Assembly: GCA_004352715.1 (NCBI GenBank)
Contig: SCFE01000098.1
Span: 372,165 to 436,164 of the forward strand
Length of the DNA stretch: 64,000 nt
Source of the DNA: Hofstenia miamia
Taxonomy: Eukaryota > Xenacoelomorpha > Acoela
Reading direction: 5' to 3'
The position numbers and the translations under genes were made by a program. The notes under the pieces are model-generated. The model was not told the DNA's origin. It ran no database searches and saw only the letters and a program-made list of their open reading frames with translations. This document shows, in pieces, positions 22,477 through 36,380 of the stretch (positions within the stretch are counted from its first letter, which is position 1; the number at the start of each line of letters is the position of its first letter).

Positions 22477-23470
22477 GAACAGAATTTGAAAGCACTTGTC
22501 AGTTACAACATAAAAACAGATCAGGTAGACCAACACATTTATGTTTCAATATACCTGCAAAGGTCAACAATGCTATTGAACTTTGTGAGGATCTTGAAGG
22601 AGATTTTCATCAAGGTAATGTACCGAATGAATTAAATTGTTATATTACAACATTATATAATCATACTCATCCAAAATGCGTATGGAGAATGCCATCTAGA
22701 AACGATACTACATGTAAGAAAAAAGTCGATTATTGCAAAAATGTATTAACTAAAACTGGTAAAGTAAAAAATGGTTAATGATGCCACGCATATTGATCAC
22801 AAACAGCTTCATTTTTATGGCTTAAATCAAAGTCATCAAAGACAATGTCTTCGCATAAAGAGTATGAAACCTCTCCGATCAGCACTAAATGAGTTACACA
22901 ATCCAAAAGTTCAAACAATGTTTGCATGTAATAGTTGGGGTGTTGCAGATATTGTCATGCAAGCAAAGTTAAAAAAACAAAGAGGAAAAGGTTATAAACT
23001 TCTTCACCATAAAGTAAATGCTATTGAAATAATCAAAGGACTAAAGAAAACAATTATACCAATGATGAAAAGAACCAAAACAAAGTTGGCCATTATGGAT
23101 TGTGTTCATTTTAATCATTGTCCAACAGTTGTTGTTTGTCTTAAAAGGCATGGAATCAAAGTATATCCATCAAGCGGTTTTCCTCATAATCAACATGCAG
23201 GATATCCTCCGCTATCACATGATTGTTCAGTTATGGATTGTAAAGTATTTGGTTCATGGCAAGATAACTAAAAAATGAGTTAAATGGTAGACCAAAAGAA
23301 CTTATTTTGTATGATAACATTCCAAACCTATGGAACACTGCTGTCACTAGAAATATATATGAAGTATCATTTGCATTATATGGTGGATTCTGTAAGAAGA
23401 TTATACCACTGGAAAGTGAAACTAGTGGTTTGCAAACTGTAAACTTGTTAATATTCAATGTTTTGTGGTG
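22477..23470 (+). pseudogene. Mariner/Tc1-superfamily transposase with D-rich triad, broken
   Basis: 22477-22770 reads a SGRPTH linker, WRMPSRNDTTCKKKVDYCKN and VLTKTGKVKN. A one-base slip in the A-run at about 22765-22770 puts the rest in the frame of 22771-23271. That frame holds VNDATHIDHKQ (first Asp, residue 4), PLRSALNELHNPKV, WGVADIVM, IMDCVHFNH (second Asp, residue 110) and GYPPLSHDCSVMD (Asp 151 and 156). Aligned to Tc1 SPDLNPIE, Asp156 sits where the last Glu would be, 45 residues after the second Asp. A second slip at about 23271 continues as LKNELNGRPKEL. The 5' part is separated by the hAT insertion at 21776-22468. DDE/D cut-and-paste transposases act in the nucleus; this copy is dead. 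Confidence 0.72.
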
Positions 23471-26400
23471 CATTTAATTACATAAGCAACTGTTGAAAAA
23501 ACCTACATGCACTTTTACCGACCATAGTAGCCAACACTTTCAGTCTTATAGACCTGAGAAACGCCATCATTGACAAATGCAGGACCATTATTGCTTATCA
23601 TATACTAATACTATAGACTACGAATATATTCTTAATGGAAATTCATCTATAAGTTTATATAGAAATATTATATCCGAATTACTACGTGAAATACAAATAT
23701 CTGTACCACTGAAACTATAATAGAATTAAAACCTAACATCAGTCTAGATTTAGACATTGTTAATGCCATTACAGACATACATGCAGTAGAAAATCTAAGT
23801 ATGATATACTTTTGCGAGGTGCCATGTTACATGTTCGTTAAGATAGCCTTCGAAATTTAAGGAAATCTCAAAAAACATATTACAATAATGCTAAATTAAC
23901 TTTCTTCCAAAAATTGTTCATTGTTCAAAACCATGCTGGTTTAACAAGAGGAACCTATAAAATATTTTAAAAACAAAAGAAATAGCACTTAATAAATATA
24001 TTGTTGACAATAACGACATTAACAAAGGAAATTCGAGGAAACAAATAAACTATTCAGTAAGCACAGAAGAAATAAGCTTTATTGCCAGTCAAATTGAAAT
24101 TTCTAAATAATTCCTCACTAAATGCAAAATATATGTTGAGACAATGCAGAGCAAGAATTAACGTAAAATTGTACAAATATTTAGAAAAAACTTCAGCTGG
24201 CACATGTTTTTGTATTAAACTTAGATCATCGGAAGAAACAATTAACATAAACATTTATGAGTCATATTAAAACATCGCATACTTCTATGAAATGGTGTCA
24301 GCTTTTTTCATAAAACAAATGTCATATTAAGACTGAACTGAAACCTGAAAGGTATTACCAATACAGGCATGGACGGAAACGTTCAAATATTTGATAACCT
24401 TTGTAAACGCATAGAATGGCAACGCTCAAACTGCTAAACATCCTAATTTACGTGACTAAATTCTCAGAAAATTAGTAATAATTTGGACTAAGGCTTCACA
24501 TATTTTGGTTATTTAATTACTTATTTCGCATTGCAAAAAGTCAGTATACAATATTTTAAAATTATCGCGCATATAATTTTATTTTATATATAATCTACGG
24601 AAATTCTATATGTAGTAATTTAAAGTTATTGAGCCTATGTTGCAATATTGGAACGAAATTGAGCTTACGTTTATATGCTTAAGATAACTCAAATTTGTTT
24701 TCAAAGGATTTTTGAAACATTTTTCAAAAATTACAGAAACTAAGTTGAAATAGCTTTAGAAAATTTTAACTGGGTTTGGTGTCAATTCTATGCATGAGCA
24801 TATAACAAGTCTGCAAGAAATTTTTTGGTTTCATTTGCAGAAATTTAGCAATAACTTACAAAGAATATCTTAGCCACATTCAATTGAGTTCGAAAGTCGA
24901 TGCTAAAGATCGCAATGGTTTCATCCATGTAGAAACACACTCACCATTTAATCAACGTTGTAATTCCAATAACCATTCAAATTTGAAATCGCAAAGCACT
25001 ATTAACTTTTAAAAGGCATCTAGGATTTAATACAATGAGCTTTTTAAGAATACTATTAGAGAAACAAATGCAGATGCAGTGACTTCTTAATGAAAGAGAT
25101 TTCGTTATTGAAAATGTTGAATACTTGCATTTTTATGCAGCAGAATTTTAGAGTTGAATCAACTTAGCACCGTGCGAGAACATACTTATCCTACTTATTA
25201 AATCTACTGCCAATGCCAAATGAAAAAAAACATGACTCTTCTCTGAAATTTGACTCTTCATCACACTAATTTGAACAAATGAAATGGGCCTTCTAACTTA
25301 AAGAATAAGTGTGGAATTGACTTCACGCATAGACGATATTAATATAAATTCCTAGAGTCAAGCAAAGACCAGTTCCTTGAAAATTTAATTTAAAAAGCAG
25401 AGGATTCTTGAAATATTACCCTACCCCGTTACCTAGGCTTTTATTATTACTACCAAAAAATGTTAGTATGCCTAACTGAAGTGATGCTGTCTCACGTTAG
25501 ACTGAAATAGGTGGAGACATAATAATAAATCAAACAGACAAGGTGAGAATACTTTTTTCATGAGTCTGGTAACTCTGCATCAATCTTCGAATGAATATAG
25601 AAAAATCCAAAAGAAAAGATTGCATTTTGTTATTTATAAAAAGACAAGTATGAGAATCGTTTTTTAGCTACATAAGAACCGCAAGCGATTTAATTAAACA
25701 GATTTCTTTATTCTACTCTTTCTTATGTTATGTCATCACCAAACGTTACGTAAGGTTTATTTTTAACAATGTCATTACAAATAAATCCTGTGGAACAATA
25801 TTAAATATTTATTTAGAATCCAAATATTCATTTGGTAATTCACGAAAATGAAGCGATATAAATATGCATTACACAAATTACATACTACTTTTGTTCATTG
25901 TTAACTGATTACGTTTTGATTAATATATACTATAAATTGCGTTTTCAAGGCAAATCGGACGTCTAATTCTCACGATTTTTAATTAGATTGATTCTTTCTC
26001 AATTGTATTTGAACAGTTTGTGTCCCCGTTACTTAATCGGATAAACAATTTGAATGGTCGTTCAGAATTTTTGTTGAATAGAAAAATTTATGAATTAGTA
26101 ATAACATCTATTCCCACTGAAATTTTTTTATTGTTTTTCTAAAATTTTATTGAAGCAAATATTAAAAGGTTAAGTTGTAGATTAGGATATTCAGTACTTA
26201 AAAGAAATTACAATTGAAGTTAAACAACAAAAATTTATAATTTATATGAATTACTACATGCTTTAGATCATAATCAAATTTAGAATAAGTAAATCATTTC
26301 AAAATGTTGGAAATTTCAAAAAAGATAATACGCTGTTGAAAGAAAGTCAAAAGAGCGAAAGATTATAAAATCAATAATAATTGTTGAAGGGCTCAGTTCA

Positions 26401-29400
26401 AAGAATTTTAAAAATTGGATTGGTGTAAATTCCTCAAACTGCTTCTAAATGCGAGGCAAATTAATCTATATTAACTGAGAGAACTGTTTATGAATTGCTC
26501 GAGGGACATGAGATAATATTGAGATACGCGAGCGTCCAAAGTATTGTATTACACGTTAAATTGATATTGATTATGTTGCAAAACCAATCTCTCCAACCTT
26601 GAATAAGTGTATTAAAGATAATACGTTTGGTTTTAATTAAATGTAATATTAAAATTGAAGCTATAATAGTATTTTGGTACTTGCAAAGATCATGTAATAG
26701 ACATTAATTCAATATTAAAGCATAGTTGAAGGCCGAATTAAAATTTCAATATCCATGTATGTAATCTTGCGAAATGAAGTATCCTATGTAGACTTGAAGT
26801 GTTATGTAAAGTTCGGTTTTTTGCACATTGCATAGATGATGAATTTCATAAAAATCTTGAACCTACACAAACTGCAGCAAAACTATAATCTGTTATTGTG
26901 GTGCCAATTTCTAGTAAAGAGAAATTCAAGGAGAAAGAGTTGAGTGATACTATCATAAACATCATATATAACTAGAAAATTTATTGGCAGTTAATACCAA
27001 TAAACATTAAGAAATGTATTAATCAATTATTTTTAAAATGTGAGTATCACTATGTTTTACACTTAGGAACGTGCAAAAGTATTAATAACATCATAATGAT
27101 ACAACAAATTTTATTCCTGATTGGTAATTTACATTATAGCATTGACATGATTATCTACAAGATAAATCAGTGGTTTGCTAAAGATGTGTTTTGATGAACA
27201 ACAAAATTTGCAGACCATGAATTTACCTGCTTCATCTGACTGAGAGAGACCAACGCTCATCAAAAATTATATAATAACAGCGTACTGTTTGTGATTATGG
27301 TGATAAGGCTGATATTTTTAGGTGCTTATAAATTCTCAAACTAACTATTCTTGAATTCTGCAAACAAATTGCAAATGTCTTTGAGAAGCATTTTTAAAAT
27401 TTAGGATATTGAAACAGATGGAAAAATTTTAAAGGTAAAGAACATTTGGAAAAACTAATTGTTATAAAAAAAGTCATGGAGAAAAGGATCAATTAGTATT
27501 GTAAGTGGGACTGAAATGCTAAACCCAGGCCCACCCAGACCAGTCAAAACTTATCAAATTTCGAAGATTAGGTTACCATAGTTATGCAAAAATAAAGTAA
27601 GAGAAAAAGCAAAACTTATTATTGGAATAAGAACACTTATATTACATCATATAACATCCGATTGGCTCCAATTTGAGCAGCAAAGCAATTAGTGCTTTCG
27701 CAGCTAATTAATAAATATTACGTTTGCTAATATAACTTATTACATTTGAAAATTCCCTCAACAATTATGGCACCGACAGAGATCTAATATTTTTGCTCTA
27801 AACCAATTCTAGCTTCTTTTAGTATAATTTTTCTACATAAAATGTTTCTGTTTAGATTAAGTTTGCAATAGGACCTAATACCATTTTAAGTATTTCCTGA
27901 ATTTACAAATTTGTTTTTATTAATTTCTTAAACTATAGTAACTTTTAAATGATTTTTCTCTGGAGTAATAGCTCATGAACTTAAAATATATTTTAATAAA
28001 TGATTACTTATTTTGATAACCAAACTCAATAAGTTTGAAGGCTAATTTTAGGGCATGCAACTGGAATGAAAGCATTGCAACACATAGACTCTTTTAAATA
28101 AAATGTTTATATTTTGCTAACATAATGTTGACATAGTGTTCAATATTGTAATCCGCTCACCTCTGGTCCAAGCAAAATTCCTTTTAGTATTTCATAGATA
28201 GCTTATGAGATTTATCGGATATTGGTAAAATGAAATATTTATTCGTCATATAACGAATATATGAACAAATGTATGCATTTTTGCAAAAAATTATAATATT
28301 GTTTTTTCTATGAGATTAAGTCATGGACTATTTTGGAAAGAGAGGTACAATGTAAGTACTCTGTGTTTTATTATTGTGAACACAACACATTGTCAACATA
28401 TGAATAGAAATTATTGCGATATTCGTTTAAATATTATTTTAAACTAAAAATGAAATTATCGCATATTTCTAAATTATATCATTGATGACCATTTACTTTC
28501 TGCTTGCTATAATACCAAATTAATAATAAATTGATTCAAATAGATGTGTAAACAAATTTTTAAATTATCAAATTCTATGGGATGCACTGGGAATTATGAT
28601 TTTCATTAACTGCTTAAGCTTAATGTTTGATGTTTGTTCTGATGAATAAAATGTTGTGCTTATCGATAATCAATGAAAGCAAAAACTGTTTCTGATATTA
28701 CTTGTTCAGTTGTACTATAGAAGGCGAGAACTAAAATCTAAAATATGTCTCATTTAAGTTTCTAATACATCAATATCGCTACAATTTCTGTCGCTTTATC
28801 GCCATCACACGAATAGGAAAAAGAAATTTAAGACAAAACTTGATTCTCTGGATGAGTACCATCTGGTGTTGCTGTGAGCAGGGAACAGCGTGTTGGGGGA
28901 TGCTTACAAAAGGGACTTCATTACATTAATCAATATGCACAGTCCACCAAGCTCATCGGTTTTCTGGTTCGACAAATTCAGCGTTCACTGTGCAAGTGCA
29001 ACGTAGCAGTGCCTGAATGATTACCATGTCGTCGTTTTGCTAAGATGATTTTTTTTGTCATCTATCACAAGAAGTATACAAACTGGATGGTTCGCAAAAG
29101 ACATCAAATACATCGACGTTGCACATCGTGTGTTCGACGTGGAGATTTCTCATTTGTACAAGCAAATACACTGTTATCATAACGACTTTACACTAGTGTC
29201 ATTTCAAGGACTTAATGCTTGTTTAAATTACCCTAATAAAATATTTCATGCCAAGCTTTATGTTGGTCGTCAAATAAATCTTCTGGATATGGCATTGATG
29301 TTAAGCAGTATAGTCTAGATTTCTTGTTGGCGGTCGATACAATGAAGCCACCAAAAAAAACCCAAGCTACGCATTCACATACCTATCAAATTGAAATTGT

Positions 29401-30882
29401 AGAGAAAGATACCTGATAATATATTTAGTCAGGCCTCTATTTTCTTATAGTTATGAAACTGACATTTGTTGGTGTATATTGAAGGAAACAATACCTAGCC
29501 TTTCTGTTAATTCTGCACTATTAACACGCAGCAATTTTAAAATTGAAAAAACTTAGATTCCAGAAAATGTTTTCTTATGCATTTAGTGGATTCTGTGACA
29601 TAATTCAAATTAACTCCAATAATAACTAATGAATTTAAAGCATATTTCACCGATCTCTGCTGCTTTTAAAACGAAAAATGAAGCAATTAAACAACCTACG
29701 TTACGCTTCTTAATCTTTTGTTTCGATAATGCACTGGTATGAACTCGATGTTAAATGACAATTTTTTTAAATGCGTATTTGCTACACGCTGTAATGAAAC
29801 AGCTTTGTAAAACCAATTTTGTCAGGAGATAATGCTTTCTTAAAATTATCTTAAGTAAGAAACGAAAACATTTTTCCATGAATTTAGCAAGTTTTAATCC
29901 ACACACATGCACATATGGCGTATTAATAATGGCCTTGAGCTGCTGCATTGCTAGTTATAGGTATAAAAATAAAAATACTCTTTGCTTTTTACTTTTTGAT
30001 AAATGATTTTCAACTTAATTACCATTCAAGGAAACTTAGCGGGCGTTTCATTTTAGTTGAAAAGTCATTCGACTTTGATTTACGGTCATGTAAACAGTAT
30101 GCATCAGATCGCTGTTAAAAATTATTCAGCCTTCCAACCCGTAGTTGAAGTAAGCAACGATTCCATTTGAACAAAGCTTATGTTCTACATGAAAACTACT
30201 TTTCGATATTTTCCAACTCAAATATTTCCTTTAAAATCTATGTTATTAACCTTAACATTAATCTCCTAAGGAAATAGTTGAAATTGGATCAGAACTTTAT
30301 GATCTAAATTGAAAAAATCTGACTCTATCCAAATCTGAAATTTGAAAAGTCTGCTTTAGGACATCATAATTATATTTTTTTCATATAAACTAGTGCCTAG
30401 AGAAGTTAACCCCGTTGCAACTACATGTATGAAGTAGATACAACATTCTTTTAGGATTTGTCAATTCAAGACAATAAAAATTTTTACCACCTTTGAAAGT
30501 TTATCACCTTAAAACTCATATGTATATAAAATGCACTTGTGCTTTACTAGGACACTATATTTACATTATTTATCCAATATATAAAATGTGCTAGTCGACG
30601 TTTGCAATTTCACTTTAAAATATAAACGAATTTGATTTAGAATACTTGGGAAGAATTTGTTAATGGAATCACGTGTCTTTCATAAAAAGATGAAAGCGGT
30701 GAAATATTTTTAAAATTTACTACCTATGAAAATCTCACTATTGTATATAATCTTTCGTTAAATTAAATAATATTTTTACTTACATTACGTTAAAGCAGCT
30801 CATGAAAAAATGTCTCAAGAAGAAAAATTTTGTTAATCATATTTGAAAATTTCTGCACATTGCGTGCACTATTATGTGACAT

Positions 30883-30913
<31 letters not shown>

Positions 30914-32437
30914 AACTGCTTATTTTAAACGGTGAATAGTATAAGGCGTTTCTAGTTTATAACTATAAATTAATTGAAAAATTCAAGCTTTGTCTAACAT
31001 AGCCACCTGACTGCTTTTAAAATATACGACTTTATCTTTTGCCATTGGAATAGAACTATATTATTAGCATTTAGGCATAGCTGGAATAATTTTATATATT
31101 AAGCAGATGTTAGTGAATTGTGTTAAGAGCATTGGTATAGTTTAAAACTAGGTTGGCCTGTTTTATATCATATCATGAAAAGTCAAAATTAATGTATACT
31201 AAGTAATCAAAATTTAAGGAATTTATTTCAAACTAGGCTTTTAGAGAAAAAACCTTCTTAGTTCCAAAAATGCCTGTGATAATGCAAATGAGTTAGGCTT
31301 GTTAGCGTTAATAAGACCCTAATCTTGAAAATCCTTGAAATTGATTAAGCTGCATTAGCGAATTACGAAGAATGGAATTACGCTTATTTGTTAAAAGATA
31401 GAAACTTGCAAGTTGTCAATCAAATTAAGTGGAAGAATAATTTGAAACTACTTTTAAGTCTTCAATTATTAACAAGTAATTACTTTCAAGGACAACTGCT
31501 AATGGTGAAATCTCTTTGAATATTTTATAGTATAGGGAAAATCAATGTTTTATTGTGTTTTTACATTCTTGTTAATCTAATTCAGTATCATTTTTAAGCA
31601 AAGGTGGGTATTATTTGACAGTAACATCGAAGCAACCACTGCATTTATGAATTCTGTTCTTGATCATATAACTTTAATGTAAAGTGGTGTTTGCTTTAGT
31701 AAAATGAGGATTACTTGTAAATAACACATATGTAAATGTAGTGTTCTTATATTATTATGTATATATTTAATTATTCCTCATGAGATATCATAATGATACT
31801 AATATGATAACTGTAGCGATAAATTGTTTCCCAAAAATTGAAACACTTTCGCACGTGATTTCTTAACCAATAATTTCGAGCGACTTAACTCAAGTTAGTT
31901 GAAGTGTGAGCCTCACAAAGAATTTTTTAAAATATTTTCTTTTTCTTTCAATATTTTGAACAGATATTGAAATGAAAGTAAGGCGCAATAGTTCCATCTG
32001 TTGAAAACTCAATAAAATACTGCTTGTGTTCTTTTATAATGGCATTATTTGCTCCTAAATTGACAAGAATCCCTTATAAAACACTACTCTGTACAATAAT
32101 TGAAATCGTATCCCTCTTAAAAGCTGTCAAATTAAATTCGAATAATCAGTTTATCCTATACCACCTCTATCATAAAGTTAAACTGCCAGTAATTTTGCAA
32201 AAAATAAAGTTGATATTCACTTAATATTGTAAATACTCAGTATTTTTCTCTTAGCTGCTTTTGACAATGAATTTTTAAAATATGCAGGAAACTTTGTAAT
32301 TACCATTAACTATATGCAGCCAATATTGACAATCTCTATTTAAGTTGACTAAAATTATGATCTAACGATTTATTTTCCAACGGAATGGTCTTGTGGAAAA
32401 GCTTGTTTTTTGTTTGTACCATTCAGGTATTCTCCTT

Positions 32438-32474
<37 letters not shown>

Positions 32475-34125
32475 CCTCTAATCAAATTATTTTTTCTAAT
32501 GTTATGAAAACAAAATCGCACAAATAACATTAATCAGTCTATCACAAAAGCGGTCTGAGTTAACATCACTCACATAGTTTACAAATATTGAGCTTTATTG
32601 ACTTTATGATAATGAAAATACTATCAGTAAATAATTGTAAAAAAATATCCAACTGCTCGGTGATCACGATAACAGCAAATATCTAAAATAACTTGGAATC
32701 TTCAAGACATTATCATACTATTCGAACAAGTTTACAGTTGTGTGTTTTGCAATGATCTATTGATAACGTGTAACACACGTTTGTGTTACATAGTAAAAAT
32801 ATATACATACAATTCTATGTATTCAATTTTCGACTGTTCCTTGTAGTAAAAATGGTATTTGTAAAAATCTATTTAATTAACTTAGTTTGCATCAAAACAA
32901 ATTTTGTGCCATTATTGACCTAAATCGGTGATTGTAAATGGAAGTAAGAGCTGTTATTTCCATTAAATGTTTACCAGGTGCAGAGTGGGATTTGAGAGCT
33001 CTTGTGTTACCTGACAATTCTGTCTAGACACATTTGCACTGATTGCTATCCACATGAAGTTTTGCAATAGTATTTTATTTCTTAAATCATAACAATTTCA
33101 TTTACACACTTATAAATATATCAGGCTGAGATCTTCATTGAATATATATATGTAGTATATTGTTTTTCATTAAGTGCAGGATACCTTTTTTCTCAGTGTT
33201 CTACTGCATATAGTCATAATTGGGCCTCCATTGTCAAGCTTTTTGTTCAAAATATACATTCTGCATTCATTGCTGTCAAATTGACTTTATGCATGTGTAA
33301 TTAGTCTTTCTTGGTATCGACGTATGGACATGTCAAAATTATGACAGATTTCACAGATTCAAGTTAATATTTTCAAATTTCTGTCAGACTTTATTGATGT
33401 TAATATTAAGTTGTTTATGAATTCGATTAGCAACTGTGAAATTCTTTAATGTAAAACTTAATGGCTAGATTATATTTTGGGAACATATTATAAATTATAC
33501 ATTACAATTATCATAGAAATTTGAAGCCTTTAAAACAGTGGAAACTCCTATTGAGCTTTTAGAGGCAGCAACATAGCTATATATTCTTAAAACTTAAAGT
33601 TGTTGGAAATCATTTTGTTGTAAGCCATATAGAATATAACCTAAAGAAAACTTCATGTCAAACAAAAAATCACTAAGACACTTGGAAGTACCTAGTTAAC
33701 AGTAATATAATTCTTAGCCATATAGCATGGAGATGCAAATTTAGAAAACATTTCTTTTCATTTGTGCTCCGTATTTGAATATGCGAACACATCATGAAAG
33801 AGGACCAATTCGGTTAATAAGGGGTGATTAATTTTCATTGATGAAGTCAAGTACCAAAGTTAACAATTTTTTAGTGAAATGGTTATTTCCAATAGATGCT
33901 ATTTTCCTTGAAACATTTTTGTTCAATTAGGGATACAGTACATTTTCATTTTCACCTGAAAGAAGTCTTAATTTAATATAATAAAAATTTATATCTCATA
34001 ATAGCACACCAAGTAGTAGTTGAAATCAGTGATTAATTGCTTCTTTGTAAAGAAAAAGTTTGGAAAATATTACCTAATTTAATCTGAATATCCAACTTGA
34101 AAAGCATGATTTCATGTCAGGCGTT
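23471..34125. other. Long stretch without a recognisable gene
   Basis: AT-rich throughout. (AT)n tracts at about 30883-30910 and 32442-32470. The patch 28790-29130 is visibly richer in G and C and carries a frame of 87 codons (29055-29318) that I could not assign. No LINE, DNA-transposon end pair, tRNA or splice-bounded exon was convincing. Confidence 0.35.
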
Positions 34126-35434
34126 TATGTTAAACACAAAATTATTGCCTTATATGATATGATGACTGCAACATAATGAAGTTTCCCACAAATATATGGA
34201 ATGGTTAGTTGCTCAGCAGGATCTGCTTCTCAACCGCCAGTTAAATTCATTGAAACGCATTTATTACAAAATTATTGCCTTATATGATATGATGACTGCA
34301 ACATAATGAAGTTTCCCACAAATATATAACGCACGGAATGGTTAGTTGCTCAGCAGGATCTGCTTCTCAACCGCCAGTTAAATTCATTGAAACGCATTTA
34401 TTACAAAATTATTGCCTTATATGATATGATGACTGCAACATAATGAAGTTTCCCACAAATATATGGAATGGTTAGTTGCTCAGCAGGATCTGCTTCTCAA
34501 CCGCCAGTTAAATTCATTGAAACATATAAATTATAAAGGAAACAATAGGAAAATTAAGTTGAATTATTAATGATGCACTTAATAATTATCTCTATTTTGT
34601 TATGTTAAACACAAAATTATTGCCTTATATGATATGATGACTGCAACATAATGAAGTTTCCCACAAATATATGGAATGGTTAGTTGCTCAGCAGGATCTG
34701 CTTCTCAACCGCCAGTTAAATTCATTGAAACATATAAATTATAAAGGAAACAATAGGAAAATTAAGTTGAATTATTAATGATGCACTTAATAATTATCTC
34801 TATTTTGTTATGTTAAACACAAAATTATTGCCTTATATGATATGATGACTGCAACATAATGAAGTTTCCCACAAATATATGGAATGGTTAGTTGCTCAGC
34901 AGGATCTGCTTCTCAACCGCCAGTTAAATTCATTGAAACATATAAATTATAAAGGAAACAATAGGAAAATTAAGTTGAATTATTAATGATGCACTTAATA
35001 ATTATCTCTATTTTGTTATGTTAAACACAAAATTATTGCCTTATATGATATGATGACTGCAACATAATGAAGTTTCCCACAAATATATGGAATGGTTAGT
35101 TGCTCAGCAGGATCTGCTTCTCAACCGCCAGTTAAATTCATTGAAACATATAAATTATAAAGGAAACAATAGGAAAATTAAGTTGAATTATTAATGATGC
35201 ACTTAATAATTATCTCTATTTTGTTATGTTAAACACAAAATTATTGCCTTATATGATATGATGACTGCAACATAATGAAGTTTCCCACAAATATATGGAA
35301 TGGTTAGTTGCTCAGCAGGATCTGCTTCTCAACCGCCAGTTAAATTCATTGAAACATATAAATTATAAAGGAAACAATAGGAAAATTAAGTTGAATTATT
35401 AATGATGCACTTAATAATTATCTCTATTTTGTTG
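34126..35434. repeat. Tandem satellite: two short copies and five 208-bp copies
   Basis: Copies start (at the AAAATTATTGCC motif) at 34138, 34268, 34405, 34613, 34821, 35029 and 35237. The first two are about 130 and 137 bp; the other five have a period of exactly 208 bp. All share a core from AAAATTATTGCC through GGAATGGTTAGTTGCTCAGC to CAACCGCCAGTTAAATTC. Long copies add a ~78-bp AT-rich extension (ATTATAAAGGAAACAATAGG and on). The second copy has a 7-bp insertion (ACGCAC-containing). By eye the long copies are identical, so the array is young or homogenised. The units have no coding frame and no spacer/repeat structure of a CRISPR. Confidence 0.95.
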
Positions 35435-35747
35435 AAAAAAGTGGGATTCCGTGAGAAAGAGACGAAATTCGCTGATACCACTAGAGACTAATACAATTAT
35501 TTTCTGTTTAGAAAACTATTAACCTCTTTAATTGATTCTATAACTCAAATGTGTCAGTGGGGTGTTTACTTCTGTGGCAGATAATTTTCGAGAACGAATT
35601 CAATAATTTGAACTACATTAATTATTTCCTTACACTTATTTCCCTAATATAAATAAAAGTTTCAGGTACGTATGTGCTAAATTAATGAAGTAATTTTTTA
35701 TCCAAGCGTGGACATTTTCAAAAGATTTAAATGTTCGTGTTTCAAGC
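35435..35747. other. No gene recognised
   Basis: Single-copy AT-rich sequence between the satellite and a hAT element. Confidence 0.4.
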
Positions 35748-36380
35748 CGGATTTGTAACCGGGCCGAGATTTGAAAGAGCCGGCCGGGTCAGGGCAGTGG
35801 GCCGTGCTTGGGCTATAAAATTAAGAATGAAGCGAGCCGGAAATTTCTAAACAACGGGTCTAGAATTCCTTAGAATTTTCCTAATGTCTATACATTCTCT
35901 TACAATAAAATATTATATCAACTATTATATTCAATTGACTAATTATACATCAAAAAGTAAATCCACGGCGAAAATAGTTACAAAAACTGTCTTAGTAATA
36001 GCAAGCACCAATTATACTTTAGGTGTTCCAGCGTAAACTCAAAATTATATAAACAATTCACTTGGTTCTATTTGCATTTTTGCCAGGGAAGAGCTGAATA
36101 AGTTCGTAGCATTTAATATGATGTACCATAAGCATATATTTATTATTAAAACCGCAATACAACAGTATTAACAATTTAAAAATACTGATTAAAATCCTTT
36201 TCCAGCAGTGGATGCATCTTTTTTGATGTAAAAATGCCTTCATTTTAGTATTTTCAATTATATGTTTATTTTTTTATTTACAAGAACTCTTGGTTTTTGA
36301 TATGACGGTACGGGCCGAGGCCTGAATATTGCCAATTGCAAGGGACCGGGGCTTGAAATCACGGCTCGGTTACAACTCTG
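35748..36380. mobile_element. Non-autonomous hAT element (633 bp), diverged
   Basis: The left end CGGATTTGTAACCGGGCCG pairs with the inverted right end CAGAGTTGTAACCGAGCCG. The flanks TTTCAAGC (35740-35747) and TTCTAAGC (36381-36388) match at 6 of 8 positions. Subterminal GC-rich blocks (GAGCCGGCCGGGTC on the left, CGGGCCGAGGCC on the right) contrast with an AT-rich middle. The imperfect duplication and left terminus suggest that it is older than the other hAT copies here. Confidence 0.78.

Noticed and set aside
29055-29318. 87-codon frame with a weak Tc1 HTH look (TGWFAKDI...VAHRVFDVEISHL)
   Set aside because: The spacing is wrong for a Tc1 helix-turn-helix and nothing downstream matches a transposase; left unassigned.
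34126-35434. Regular repeat array considered as CRISPR
   Set aside because: Whole 208-bp units repeat with no unique spacers, in eukaryotic DNA; this is a satellite.
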